Positions 26,108-39,760 are shown, numbered from the stretch's first letter. The stretch: 64,000 bases of DNA from Calliopsis andreniformis (GCF_051401765.1 NW_027480449.1:5270001-5334000), one strand, 5' to 3'. Numbers and translations: made by a program. Notes: generated by a model from the letters alone, not told the origin.

Positions 26108-26710
26108 TTGAGGATTGAGGATTGAGGGTTGAGGATCTAGGATTGGAGATTGATTATTGAGGATTGAAGATTGGGGATTGAGGATTGAGGATTGAGTATC
26201 TAGGTTTGGAGATTGATTATTGAGGATTGAAGATTGAAGATTGAGGATTGAGGATTGAAAATTGAGAGTTGAGGATGAGGACTGAGGGTTGCGGATTGAG
26301 GTTTGAGAAATGAGGATTGGAGATTGAGGATTGAGGATTGAGGATTGAGGATTGAGGATTGAGGATTGAGTATTGAAGATTGAGTATTGATCACTGAGGA
26401 TTGAGGATTGAGGTTTGAGGACTGAGGATTGAGGACTGAAGATTGAGTATTGAGGATTGAAGATTGAGGATTGAGGATTGAGGATTGAGGATTGAGGATG
26501 ATGTCTGAGGGTTGAGGATTGAGGTTTGAGGACTGAGGACTGAGGATTGAGGACTGAGGGTTGAGGATGAGGGCTGAGGGTCGGGGATTGAGGATTGAGG
26601 ATTGAGGATTGAGGATTGAAGATTGAGGATTGAGGATTGATGATTGAGGATTGAGCATTGAGGATTGAAGATTGAATATTGATGATTGAAGATTGAGGAT
26701 TGAGGATTGA
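25890..26710. repeat. 821-bp tandem duplication, copy 1
   Basis: GGTTTGAGGATTGAGGATG starts at 25890 and again at 26711. Every marker I compared between them is offset by 821 bp (ATGATGTCTG 25906/26727) and I saw no difference. The copies part at 27,532, where copy 2 continues into GGGTTGTGG. Confidence 0.9.
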
Positions 26711-27531
26711 GGTTTGAGGATTGAGGATGATGTCTGAGGGTTGAGGATTGAGGTTTGAGGACTGAGGACTGAGGGTTGAGGGCTGAGGATTGAGGATGAG
26801 GGCTGAGGGTCGGGGATTGAGGTTTGACGACTGAGGACTGAGGATTGAGGATTGAGAATTAAGGATTGTTGATAGAGGACTGAAGATTGAGGATTGGGTA
26901 TTGAGGATTGAAGAATGAGGATTGAGGATTGAGGATTGAGGATTGAGGGTTGAGGATCTAGGATTGGAGATTGATTATTGAGGATTGAAGATTGGGGATT
27001 GAGGATTGAGGATTGAGTATCTAGGTTTGGAGATTGATTATTGAGGATTGAAGATTGAAGATTGAGGATTGAGGATTGAAAATTGAGAGTTGAGGATGAG
27101 GACTGAGGGTTGCGGATTGAGGTTTGAGAAATGAGGATTGGAGATTGAGGATTGAGGATTGAGGATTGAGGATTGAGGATTGAGGATTGAGTATTGAAGA
27201 TTGAGTATTGATCACTGAGGATTGAGGATTGAGGTTTGAGGACTGAGGATTGAGGACTGAAGATTGAGTATTGAGGATTGAAGATTGAGGATTGAGGATT
27301 GAGGATTGAGGATTGAGGATGATGTCTGAGGGTTGAGGATTGAGGTTTGAGGACTGAGGACTGAGGATTGAGGACTGAGGGTTGAGGATGAGGGCTGAGG
27401 GTCGGGGATTGAGGATTGAGGATTGAGGATTGAGGATTGAAGATTGAGGATTGAGGATTGATGATTGAGGATTGAGCATTGAGGATTGAAGATTGAATAT
27501 TGATGATTGAAGATTGAGGATTGAGGATTGA
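26711..27531. repeat. 821-bp tandem duplication, copy 2
   Basis: This direct copy of the preceding 821 bp appears identical by eye. It is one of the youngest events in the left domain. Confidence 0.9.
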
Positions 27532-29975
27532 GGGTTGTGGATTGAGGACGAGTACTGAGGGTTGAATATTGATGATTGAGGTCTGAGGATTGAGGATTGA
27601 GGATTGAAAATAGAGGATTGAGGATTGTGGATTGAGGATTGAGGATTGAGAATTGAGGATGAGGACTGAGGGTTGAGGATTGAGGTTTGAGGAATGGGGA
27701 TTGAGGGTTGAGGTTTGAGGATTGAGGATTGAGGATTGAGGATTGAGTATTGAAGATTGAGTATTGATGCCTGAGGATTGAGGATTGAGGATTGAGCATT
27801 GAGGATTGGGGATTGAATATTGAGTACTGAGGATTGAAGATTGAGGATTGAGGATCGAGGATTGAGGATGGAGGATGAGGGCTGAGGGTTGAGGACTGTG
27901 GTTTGAGTATTGAATCCTGAGAATTCAGAATATTCTATTGAGTATTGAGAATTGAGGATTGATGGTTGAGTACTGAGGACTGAGGATTGAGGATTGAAGG
28001 TTGAGTATTGAGGATTCAGAATTGAGGTTTGAGGACTGAGGATTGAGGATTGAAGATTGAGTTGTGAGGATTGAAGATTGAGGATTGAGGATTGAGGATT
28101 GAGGATTGAGGATGATGTCTGAGGGTTGAGGATTGAGGTTTGTGGACTGAGGACTGAGGATTGAGGACTGAGGATTGAGGATGAGGGCTGAGGGTCTGGG
28201 ATTGAGGTTTTGCGGCTGAGGACAGACGATTGAGGATTGAGAATTAAGGATTGTTGATAGAGGACTGAAGAGTGAGTATTGGGTATTGAGGATTGAAGGT
28301 TGAGTATTGAGGATTCAGAATTGAGGTTTGAGGACTGAGGATTGAGGACTGAAGATTGAGTATTGAGGAATGAAGATTGAGGATTGAGGATTGAGGATAG
28401 AGGATTGAGGATGATGTCTGAGGGTTGAGGATTGAGGTTCGAGGACTGAGGACTGAGGACTGAGCACTGAGGACTGAGGGTTGAGGATGAGGGCTGAGGG
28501 TCGGGGATTGAGGTTTGGCGGCTGAGGACTGAGGATTGAGGATTGAGAATTAAGGATTGTTGATAGAGGACTGAAGACTGAGGATTGGGTATTGAGGATT
28601 GAAGAATGAGGATTGTGGATTGAAGATTGACGATTGAGGATTGAGGATTGATGATTGAGGATTGAGGATTCAGGACTGGAGATTGAGGATTGGGTATTGA
28701 GGACTGACCATTGAGGATTGAGGATTGAGGATTGAAGGTTGAATATTGATAAATGAAGATTAAGGATTGAGGATTGAGGGTTGTGAATTGAGGACGAGGA
28801 CTGAGGGTTGAGTATTGTTACTTGAGTTCTGAGGATTGAGGATTGAGGATTGCGAATTGAGGATTGAAGATTGAAGATTGAGGATTGGGTATTGAGGATT
28901 GTAGAATGAGGATTGAGGATTGAGGATTGAGGATTGAGGATTGAGGATTGAAAATTGAGTATTGAGGATTGAAGATTGAGGATTGAGGATTGAGGATTGA
29001 GGATTGAGAATTGAAGATTGAGTATTGAGGATTGAAGATTGAGGATTGAGGATTGAGGATTGAGGATTGAGGATTGAAGATTGAGGATTGAGGATTGATG
29101 ATTGAGGATTGAGCATTGAGGATTGAAGATTGAATATTGATGATTGAAGATTGAGGATTGAGGATTGAGGGTTGTGGATTGAGGACGAGTACTGAGGGTT
29201 GAATATTGATGATTGAGGATTGAGGGTTGTGGATTGAGGACGAGTACTGAGGGTTGAATATTGATGATTGAGGTCTGAGGATTGAGGATTGAGGATTGAA
29301 AATTGAGGATTGGGGATTGTGGATTGAGGATTGAGGATTGAGAATTGAGGATGAGGACTGAGGGTTGAGGATTGAGGTTTGAGGAATGGGGATTGAGGGT
29401 TGAGGTTTGAGGATTGAGGATTGAGGATTGAGGATTGAGTATTGAAGATTGAGTATTGATGCCTGAGGATTGAGGATTGAGGATTGAGCATTGAGGATTG
29501 GGGATTGAATATTGAGTACTGAGGATTGAAGATTGAGGATTGAGGATCGAGGATTGAGGATGGAGAATGAGGGCTGAGGGTTGAGGACTGTGGTTTGAGT
29601 ATTGAATCGTGAGAAATCAGAATATTCTATTGAGTATTGAGAATTGAGGATTGATGGTTGAGTACTGAGGACTGAGGATTGAGGATTGAAGGTTGAGTAT
29701 TGAGGATTCAGAATTGAGGTTTGAGGACTGAGGATTGAGGATTGAAGATTGAGTTGTGAGGATTGAAGATTGAGGATTGAGGATTGAGGATTGAGGATTG
29801 AGGATGATGTCTGAGGGTTGAGGATTGAGGTTTGTGGACTGAGGACTGAGGATTGAGGACTGAGGATTGAGGATGAGGGCAGAGGGTCTGGGATTGAGGT
29901 TTTGCGGCTTAGGACAGACGATTGAGGATTGAGAATTAAGGATTGTTGATAGAGGACTGAAGAGTGAGTATTGGG
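27532..29975. repeat. Third and fourth copies of the 21-22 kb module
   Basis: The stretch 27,400-28,297 matches 21,105-22,002 at a constant offset of 6,295 (GCATTGAGG 21181/27476; AGAGTGAG 21974/28269). From about 28,300, a second run matches 20,400 onward at offset 7,925, rising to 7,932 and then 7,987. The final 55-bp step is explained by a small tandem duplication at 29,171-29,280. The perfect EcoRI hairpin is damaged in both (TCAGAA, or AAATCAG near 29,610). The right end is the junction with copy B. Confidence 0.75.
29171..29280. repeat. 55-bp tandem duplication
   Basis: GTTGTGGATTGAGGACGAG occurs at 29171 and 29226, with the same following heptads. Sister copies near 7.49, 21.24 and 27.54 kb have a single unit. 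Confidence 0.8.
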
Positions 29976-32900
29976 TATTGAGGATTGAAGATTGAGGATT
30001 GAGGATTGAGGATTGAGGATTGAGGATTGAGCATTGAAGATTGAGGATTGGGGATTGAGGATTGACGATTGATGATTGAGTATTGAGGATTGAAGATTGA
30101 GTATTGCGGATTGAAGATTGAGGATTGAGACTTGATTATTGAATATTGTGGATTGAGTATTGAACCGTGAGGATTCAGGATATTCTATTGTGTATTGAGA
30201 ATTGAGGATTGATCGTTGAGTATTGAGGATTCATGGCTGCGGGTTGTGTGTTGAATATTGAGGATTGAGGATTGAGGATTGAGGATTGAGGATTGAGGAT
30301 TGAAGATTGAGTATTGATGATTGAATACTGATGATTGAGAATTGAGGTTTGAGGATTGAGGACGAGGACTGACGGTAGAGGATTGAGGTTTGAGGGTTGA
30401 GGATTGAGGATTGAGGACTGAGGATTGAGGATTGAGGATTAAGCATTGAGGATTGAAGATTGAAGCCTGGGGATTGAGGATTGAGGATTGAGAATTGAGG
30501 ATGAGGACTGAGGGTTGAGGATTGAGGTTTGAAGAATGGGGATTGAGGGTTGAGGTTTGAGGATTGAGGATTGAGGATTGAGGATTGAGTATTGAAGATT
30601 GAGTATTGATGCCTGAGGATTGAGGATTGAGGATTGAGGATTGAGGATTGGGGATTGAATATTGAGTACTGAGGATTGAAGATAGAGGATTGAGTATTGA
30701 GGGTTGAGGATGGAGGATGAGGGCTGACGCTTGAGGATTGAGGTTTGAGTATTGAATCCTGAGAATTCAGGATATTCTATTGAGTATTGAGAATTGAGGA
30801 TTGATGGTTGAGTACTGAGGACTGAGGATTGAGGATTGAAGGTTGAGTATTGAGGATTCAGAATTGAGGTTTGAGGACTGAGGATTGAGGATTGAAGATT
30901 GAGGATTGAGGATTGAAGGTTGAGTATTGAGGATTCAGAATTGAGGTTTGAGGACTGAGGATTGAGGATTGAAGATTGAGTATTGAGGATTGAAGATTGA
31001 GGATTGATGATTGAGGATTGAGGATTGAGGATGATGTCTGAGGTTTGAGGATAGAGGTTTGAGGACTGAGGACTGAGGGTTGAGGACTGAGGATTGAGGA
31101 TGGGGGCTGAGGGTCGGGGATTGAGGTTTGACGACTGAGGACTGAGTATTGAGGATTGAGAGTTCAGGATTGTTGATAGAGGATTGAAGATTGTGGATTG
31201 GGTATTGAGGATTGAAGAGTGAGGATTGAGGATTGAGGATTGAGGATTGAGGGTTGAGGATCTAGGATTGGAGATTGATTATTGAGGATTGAAGATTGGG
31301 GATTGAGGATTGAGGATTGAGGATCTAGGATTGGAGATTGATTATTGAGGATTGAAGATTGAGGATTGGTGATTGAGGATTGAGAATTGAGAATTGAGGA
31401 TAAGGACTGAGTGTTGAGGATTGATGTTTGAGAAATGAGGATTGACGATTGAGGATTGAGGATTGAAGATTGAGTATTGAGAATTGAGGATTGAGGATTG
31501 AGGATTGAGGATTGAGGATTGAGGATGAGGACTGAGGGTTGAGAATTTAGGTTTGAGAAATGAGGATTGAGGATTGAGGATTTAGGGTTGAGGATTGAGG
31601 GTTGAGGATTGATGATTGTGTATTGAAGATTGACTATTGATCACTGAGGATTGAGGATTGAGGATTGAGTATTGAGGATTGAGGATTGAGGATTGAAGAT
31701 TGAATATTGAGGATTGAAGGTTGAGGATTGAGGATTGAGGGTTGAGGATGGAGGTTGAGGGCTGAGGGTTGAGGATTGAGGTTTGAGGACTGAGGACTGA
31801 GGATTGAGGATCGAGAGTTGAGGATTGAGGATTGAGGATTGAGGATTGAGGATTGAGAATTGAGGATTAATGATTGAGGGTTGAAGATTGAATATTGAGG
31901 ATTGAAGATTGAGGATTGATGACTAAGGATTGAGGATGGAGGATGAGGGCTGAGGGTTGGGGTTGAGGTTTGAGGACTGAGGACTGAGGATTTAGGATTG
32001 GGAATTGAGGACTGAGGGTTGAGGATTGAAGATTGAGGATTGGGTATTGAGGATTGAAGAATGAGGGTCGAGGATTGAGGATTGAGGATTGAGGACTGAA
32101 GGTTGAATATTGATGAATGAAGATTAACGATTGAGGATTGAGGGTTGTGGATTGAGGACGAGGACTGAGGGTTGAGTACTGACACTTGAGGTCTGAGGAT
32201 TGAGGATTGAGGATTGCCAATTGAGGATTGAAGATTGAAGATTGAGGATTGGGTATTGAGGATTGTAGAATGAGGACTGAGGATTGAGGATTGAGGATTG
32301 AGGATTGAAAATTGAGAATTGAGGATTGAAGATTGAGGATTGAGGATTCAGGATTGAAGATTGAGGACTGAGAGTTGATGGTTGAGTGATGAGAATTGAT
32401 ATTTGCGGATTGAGACTTGAAGAGTGAAGAATGGGGATTGAGTATTGAAATCTGTGAATTGAGGATATTCTATTGAGGATTGAGGATTGACAATTGATTT
32501 ATGAGGACTGAGGGCTGAAGATTGAGGATTCAGGATTGAGGATTAGGGATTGAGGTTTGAGGACTGAGGATTGAGGGTTGAGGATTCAGGATTGAGTATT
32601 GACGCTTGAGGATTGAGGGTTGAGAATGGAGGATTGAAGAGAGAGGACTGAGTGTTGAGGACAGAGTGTTGAGAATTGATGTTTGAGGATTGAGATTTGA
32701 TTATTGAATATTGTGGATTGAGTATTGAACCATGAGAATTCAGAATATTCAATTGAGCATTGAGAATTGAGGATTGATGGCTGAGTATTGAGGATTGAGG
32801 ATTGAGGAATGAGTATTGAGTATTGAAGATTGAGGACTGGCGATTGAGGATTGAAGACTGAGGATTAAGGATTGAGGATTTGGGATTGAGGATCTAGGAT

Positions 32901-35560
32901 TGGAGATTGATTCTTGGGGATTGAAGATTGAGGATTGAGGACTGAGGATTGAGAAATGAGAATTGAGGATGAGGACTGAGGGTTGAGGATTGAGGTTTGA
33001 GGAACGAGGGTTGAGGATTGAGGATTGAGGACTGAGGATTGACGATTGAGTATTCAAGATTGAGGATTTATAACTGAGGATTGAGGATTGAGGATTGAGG
33101 ATTGAGGATTGAAGGTTGAGTATTGAGGATTGAATATTGAGGATTGAGAATTGAGGATTGAGGATTGAGGACAGAGGATTGACAATTGAGTATTGAAGAT
33201 TGAGGATTTATGACTGAGGATTGAGCATTAAGGATTGAAGATTGGGGATTGAGGATCTAGCATTGGAGATTGATTATTGAGGATTGAAGATTGAGGATTG
33301 AGGATTGAAATTGAGTATTGAGGATTGAAGGTTGAGTATTGATGTCTGAGGATTGAGGATTGAGGATTGAGGATAGTGGATTGAGGATTGAGGATGGAGA
33401 ATGAGGACTGACGGTTGAGGATTGAGGTTTGAGGGTTGAGGATTGAGGGTTGAGGACTGAGGATTGAGGATTGAGGATCGAGGATTGAGTATTGATGATT
33501 GTGGATTGATGATTGAGGATTGAGGATTGAGGATTGGGTATTGAGGATTGAGCATTGAGGTTTGAGGACTGAGGGCTGAGGAATGAGTATTGAGGATTGA
33601 GGATTGAGTATTGAGGATCGAGAATTGAGGAGTGAGGATTGAAATTGAGTATTGAGGATTGAAGGTTGAGTATTGATATCTGAGGATTGAGGATTGAGGA
33701 TTGAGGATTGAGGATTGAGGATTGAAGATTGAGTATTGAGGATTGAAGATTGAGGATTGAGGATTGAGGATTGATGATGGAGGATGTGGGCTGAGGTTTG
33801 AGGGTTGAGGTTTGAGTATTGAATCTAGAGAATTCAGGATATTCTATTGAGTATTGAGAATTGAGGGTTGGTGGTTGAGTACTGAGGACTGAGAATTGAG
33901 GTTTGAAGGTTGAGTAGTGAGGATTCAGAATTGAGGTTTGAGGACTGAGGGTTGAGGATTGAAGATTGAATGTTGAGGATTGAAGATTGGGGATTGAGGA
34001 TTGAGGATTGAGGGTTGGGTATTGAGGATTGAGGATTGGGTATTGAGGACTGAACATTGAGGATTGAGGATTGAGGAATGAAGGTTGAATATTGATGAAT
34101 GAAGATTAACGATTGAGGATTGAGGGTTGTGGATTGAGGACGAGGACTGAGGTTTGAGTATTGTTACTTGAGTTCTGAGGATTGATGATTGAGGATTGCG
34201 AATTGAGGATTGAAGATTGAAGATTGAGGATTGGGTATTGAGGATTGTAGAATGAGGATAGAGGATTGAGGATTGAGGATTGAGGATTGAGGATTGAAAA
34301 TTGAGTATTGAGGATTGAAGATTGAGGATTGAGGATTGAGGATTGACGATTGAGGGTTGAGGATTGAGAATTGAGAATTGAGAATGAGGACTGAGAGTTG
34401 AGGATTGAGGTTTCAGGAATGAGGATTGAGGATTGAGGATTGAGGATTAAAGATTGAATATTGATGACTGAAGATTGAGGATTGAGGATTGAGGGTTGTG
34501 GATTGAGGACGAGGACTGGGGGTGGAATATTGATGTTTGAGGCCTGAGGATTGAGGATTGAGGATTGAGAATTGATGATTTAGGATTGAGGATTAAAGAT
34601 TGAGGATTGGGTATTGAGGATTGAAGATTGAGGATTCAGGATTGAGGATTGAGGATTGAGGATTGAGGATTGAGGATTGAGGATTGAGGATTGATTACTG
34701 AGGATTGAAGATTGAGGATTGAGGATTGAGGATTGAGGATTGAGGATTGACGATTGAGCATTGAAGATTGAGGATTCGGGATTGAGGGTTGACGGTTGAG
34801 GATTGAGTATTGAGGATTGAAGATTGTGTATTGATGATTGAAGATTGAGGATTGAGGATTGAGTGTTGAGGATTGAGGACGAGGACTGTCGCTTGAGCAA
34901 TGTGGGCTGCGCATTGAGGGTTTAAGATTGATGACTGGGGATTGAGGATTGAAGATTGAGGATTAAGGATTGAAGATTGGGGATTGGGGAACTTGGATTG
35001 GAGATTGATTATGGAGGATTGAAGATTGACGATTGAGGATTGAGGATTGAGGATTGAGAATTGAGAATGAGGACTGAGAGTTAAGGGCTGAGGTTTGAGG
35101 AATGAGGATTGAGGGTTGAGGATTGAGGATTTATGATTGAGGATTGAGGATTGAGTATTGAAGATTGAGTACTGATGCCTGAGGATTGAGGATTGAGGAT
35201 TGAGGACTGAGGATTGGGGATTGAGGATTGAGCATTGAGGATTGGAGATTGAGGACTGGGGATTGAGGGTTGAAGTTTGAGGATTAAGGATTGAGGATTG
35301 AGGATTGAGGATTGAGGATTAAAGAGTGAATATTGATGACTGAAGATTGAGGATTGAGGATTGAGTGTTGTGGATTGAGGACGAGGACTGGGGGAGGAAT
35401 ATTGATGTTTGAGGCCTGAGTATTGAGAATTGAGGATTGAGAATTGATGATTGAGGATTGAGGATTGAAGATTGAGGATTGGGTATTGAGGAATGAAGAT
35501 TGAGTATTCAGGATTGAGGATTGAGGATTGAGGATTGAGGATTGAGGATTGAGGATTGAA
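29976..35560. repeat. Large segmental duplication, copy B
   Basis: This is the partner of 10,774-17,095. Its left flank differs from that of copy A, so the duplication boundary is inside the satellite. It holds one copy of the 746-bp unit (33,317-34,062), the perfect hairpin at 30757, and GATTAACG at 32122 and 34104. Beyond about 35,560 it continues into a segment absent from copy A. It is variant heptads without genes. Confidence 0.88.
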
Positions 35561-37590
35561 GATTGAGTACTGAGGATTGAAGATTGAGGATTGAGGATTG
35601 AGGATTGAGGATTGAGGATTGAGCATTGAAGATTGAGGATTGGGGATTGAGGGTTGACGATTGAGGATTGAGTATTGAGGATTGAAGATTGAGTATTGAT
35701 GATTGAAGATTGAGGATTGAGGATTGAGTGTTGAGGATTGAGGACGAGGACTGACGGTTGAGGATTGTGGACTGAGCATTGAGGATTGAAGATTGATGAC
35801 TGGGGATTGAGGATTGAAGATTGACGATTGGGTATTGAGGAATGAAGATTGAGTATTCAGGATTGAGCATTGACGATTGAGGATTGAGGATTGAGAATTG
35901 AGATGTGAGAATGAGGACTGAGAGTTGAGGATTGAGGTTTGAGGAGTGAGGATTGAGGGTTGAGGATTGAGGATTGAGGATTGAGGATTTAGGTTTGAAG
36001 ATTGATTATTGATGATTGAAGATTGAGGATTGAGGATTGAGGGTTGAGGATTGAGGACGAGGACTGACGGTTGAGGATTGAGGTTTGAGGATTGAGGGTT
36101 GAGGATTGAGGACTGAGACTGAGGATTGAGGACTGAGCATAGCGGATTGAAGATTGAGGACTGGCGATTGAGGATTGAAGATTGAGGATTTGTGTCTGAG
36201 GATTGAGGATTGAGGATTGAGGATTGAGGATTGAAGGTTGAGTATTGAGGATTGAATATTGAGGATTGAGGATTGAGGATTGAGGATTGAGGATTGAGGA
36301 TCGAGGATTGAGTATTGAAGATTGAGTATTGATGCCTGAGTATTGAGGATTGAGGATTGAGGATTGAGGATTGAGGAATGAAGATTGAGGATTGGGGATT
36401 GAAGATTGAGAATTGAGGATTGAGGATTGAGGATGGAGAATGAGGACTGACGGTTGAGGATTGAGGTTTGAGGATTGAGGATTGAGGATTGATTACTGAG
36501 GATTGAGGATTGCGGATTGAGCATTGAGGATTGAAGATTGAGGACTGGGGATTGAGGATTGAAGATTGAGGATCAAGGATTGAAGATTGGGGATTGAGGA
36601 TCTAGGATTTGAGATTGATTATTGAGGATTGAAGATTGAGGATTCAGGATTGAGGATTGAGTATTGAGAATTGAGTATGAGGACTGAGGGTAGAGGATTG
36701 AGGTTTGAGGAATGAGGATTGAGGGTTGAGGATTGAGGATTGAGGATTGAGGATTGAGGATTTAGTATTGAAGATTGAGTATTGATGCCTGAGGATTGAG
36801 GATAGAGGATTGAGGATTGAGTATCGAGGATTGAAGATTGAGAATTGAGGATTGATGGTTGAGTATTGAGGATTGAGGATTGAGGATTGAGGATTGAGTA
36901 TTGAAGATTGAGGATTGATTATTGAGGATTGAGTATTGAGGATTGAGGATTGAGGATTGGGGATTGAAGATTGAGTATTGAGGATTGAAGATTGAGGATT
37001 GAGGATTGAGGGTTGAGGATAGAGTATTGAGGATTGACGCTTGAGGATTGAGGGTTGAGGATGTAGGATAGAAGAGAGAGGACTGATTGTTGAGGATTGA
37101 GTGTTGAGAATTGATGCTTGAGGTTTGAGATTTGATTATTGAAAATTCCGGATTGAGTATTGAACCATGAGTATTCAGGATGCTCTTTTGAGTATTGAGA
37201 ATTGTGTATTGATGGTTGAATATTGAGGATTTATGGTTGAGGGTTGAGTGTTGAATATTGAGGATTGAGGATTGTGGATTGAGGATTCATGATTGAGGAT
37301 TGAAGATTGATTATTGATGATTGAATATTGAGGATTGAGGATTGAGGGATGAGGATTGAGGACGAGGACTGACGGTTGAGGATTGAGGTTTGAGGATTGA
37401 GGATTGAGGATTGAGGACTGAGGCCTGAGGATTGAGGATTGAGCATCGAGGATTGAAGATTGAGGACTGGCGATTGAGGATTGAAGATTGAGCATTAAGG
37501 ATTGAGGATTGGGGATTGAGGATGTAGGATTGGAGATTGATTATTGAGGATTAAAGATTGAGGATTGAGGATTGAATATTGAGGATTGGG
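35561..37590. repeat. Transition zone between satellite domains, part 1
   Basis: These are plain and mutated heptads with no long exact partner that I could identify. It holds CTAGGATTTGAGATTG near 36,600 and, from about 37,030, the run GACGCTTGAGG / GGATGTAGGATAGAAG. An ATTCAGGATGCTCTTTTG variant near 37,175 is an early form of the ATTCAGGATGTTCTATTG marker of the right domain. I see no gene. Confidence 0.6.
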
Positions 37591-39003
37591 GACTGAGTGT
37601 TGAGGGTTGAGTGATGAGAATTGATGTTTGTGGATAGAGATTTGAAGATTGCAGATTGAGTATTGAGTATTGAAAACTGTGAATTGATGATATTCTATGG
37701 AGGATTGAGGATTGACAACTGATTGTTGAGGACTGAGGGCTGAAGATTGAGGATTCAGGATTGGGGATTAGGGATTGAGGTTTGAGGACTGAGGATTGAG
37801 GGTTGAGGATTCAGGATTGAGTATTGACGCTTGAGGATTGAGGGTTGAGAATGGAGGATTGGAGAGAGAGGACTGAGTGTTGAGGATTGAGTGTTGAGAA
37901 CTGATGTTTGAGGATCGAGATTTGATTATTGAATATTGTGGATTGAGTATTGAACCATGAGAATTCAGGATATTCTATTGAGCATTGAGAATTGAGGATT
38001 GATGGCTGAGTATTGAGGATTGAGGATTGAGGACTGAGTATTGAGTATTGAAGATTGAGGACTGGCGATTGAGGTTTGAAGATTGAGTATTAAGGATTGA
38101 GGATTGGGGATTAAGGATTGAGGATTGAAATTGAGTATTGAGGATTGAAGATTGAGGATTGAGATTTGATTATTGAATATTGTGGATTGAGTATTGAACC
38201 ATGAGAATTCAGGGTATTCTATTGAGTATTGAGAATTGAGGATTGATGGTTGAGTATTGAGGATTGATGGCTGAGGGTTGTGTGTTGAGTATTGAGGATT
38301 GAGGATTGAGGATTGAGGATAGAGGATTGAGGATTGAAGATTCAGTATTGATGATTGAATATTGATGATTGAGGATTGAGGTTTGAGGATTGAGGACGAG
38401 GACTGACGGTTGAGGCTTGAGGTTTGAGGATTGAGGATTGGGGATTGAGGACTGAGGATTGAGGATTGAGGACTGAGCATTGAGGATTGAAGACTGAGGA
38501 TGGAGGATGGAGGATGAGGACGGACGATTGAGGATTGAGGTTTGAGGATTGAAGATTGAGGATTGAGGACTGAGGATTGAGGATTGAGGATTGAGCATTG
38601 AGGATTGGACATTGAGGACTGGGGATTGAGGATTGAAGATTGAGGATTAAGGATTGAAGTTTGGGGATTGAGGATCTAGGATTGGAGATTGATTATTGAG
38701 GATTGAAGATTAAGGGTTGAGGATTGAGGATTGAGAATTGAGAATTGACTATGAGGACTGAGGGTTGAGGATTGAGGTTTGAGGAATGAGGATTATGGGT
38801 TGAGGATTGAGGATTGAGGATTGAGGATTGAGGATTGAGTATTGAAGATTGAGTATTGATGCCTGAGGATTGAGGATTGAGGATTGAGGATTGATGATTG
38901 AGGATTGAAGATTGATTATTGATGACTGAAGGTTGAGGATTGAGGATTGAGGGTTGAGGATTGAGGACGAGGACTGACGGTTGAGGATTGAGGTTTGAAG
39001 ATT
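37591..39003. repeat. Transition zone, part 2, with right-domain core
   Basis: This holds the first right-type copy of GAAAACTGTGAATTGATG (37672). It then matches 13.3-13.6 kb (GAACCATGAGAATTCAGG 37952 against 13525). A second GAACCATGAGAATTCAGG lies near 38,200. The zone therefore combines left-domain and right-domain features. Confidence 0.65.
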
Positions 39004-39760
39004 AAGGGTTGAGGATTGAGGACTGGGGATGGACGATTGAGTATTGAAGATTGAGGATTTATGACTGAGGATTGAGGATTGAGGATTGAGGATTGAGGAT
39101 TGAAGGTTGAGTATTGAGGATTGAATATTGAGGATTGAGGATTGAGGATTGAGGATTGAGGACAGAGCATTGACGATTGAGTATTGAAGATTGAGGATTT
39201 ATGACTCAGGATTGAGGATTAAGGATTGAGAATTGAGAATAGATAATTGAGGATGAGGACTGAGGGTTGAAGATTGAGGTTTGAGGGATGAGGATTGAAG
39301 GTTGAGGATTGAGGGTTGAGGATTGAGGATTGAGGATAGAGTATTGAGGATTGAGGATTGAAGATTGAGTATTGAGGATTGAAGATTGAGGATTGAGGAT
39401 TGAGTGTTGAGGATTGAGTATTGAGGATTGACGCTTGAGGATTGAGGGTTGAGGATGTAGGATAGAAGGTAGACGACTGAGTGTTGAGGGTTGAGTGTTG
39501 AGAATTGATGCTTGAGGTTTGAGATTTGATTATTGAATATTCTGTATTGAGTATTGAACCATGAGTATTCAGGATGTTCTATTGAGTATTGAGAATTGAG
39601 GATTGATGGTTGATTATTGAGGATTTATGGTTGAGGGTTGTGTGTTGAATATTGAGTATTGAGGATTGAGGATTGAGGATTGATGATTGAGGATTGAAGA
39701 TTGATTATTGATGATTGAATATTGAGGATTGAGGATTGAGGGTTGTGGATTGAGGACGAG

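Larger units (their letters stand above)
1..35560. repeat. Left satellite domain, mosaic of shared modules
   Basis: This part is defined by recurrent modules that are rare or absent further right. They include the inverted repeat TCCTGAGAATTCAGGA, a module with GATTAACGATT (864, 2034, 12920, 15648, 18805, 20833, 24540, 32122, 34104), and one with ATGATGTCTGAGGG followed by GGGTCGGGGATT. The modules occur in different orders and spacings, so the domain reads as repeated rounds of segmental duplication and recombination rather than one regular HOR. The right limit is where the 19.2 kb-offset duplication ends. Confidence 0.75.
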
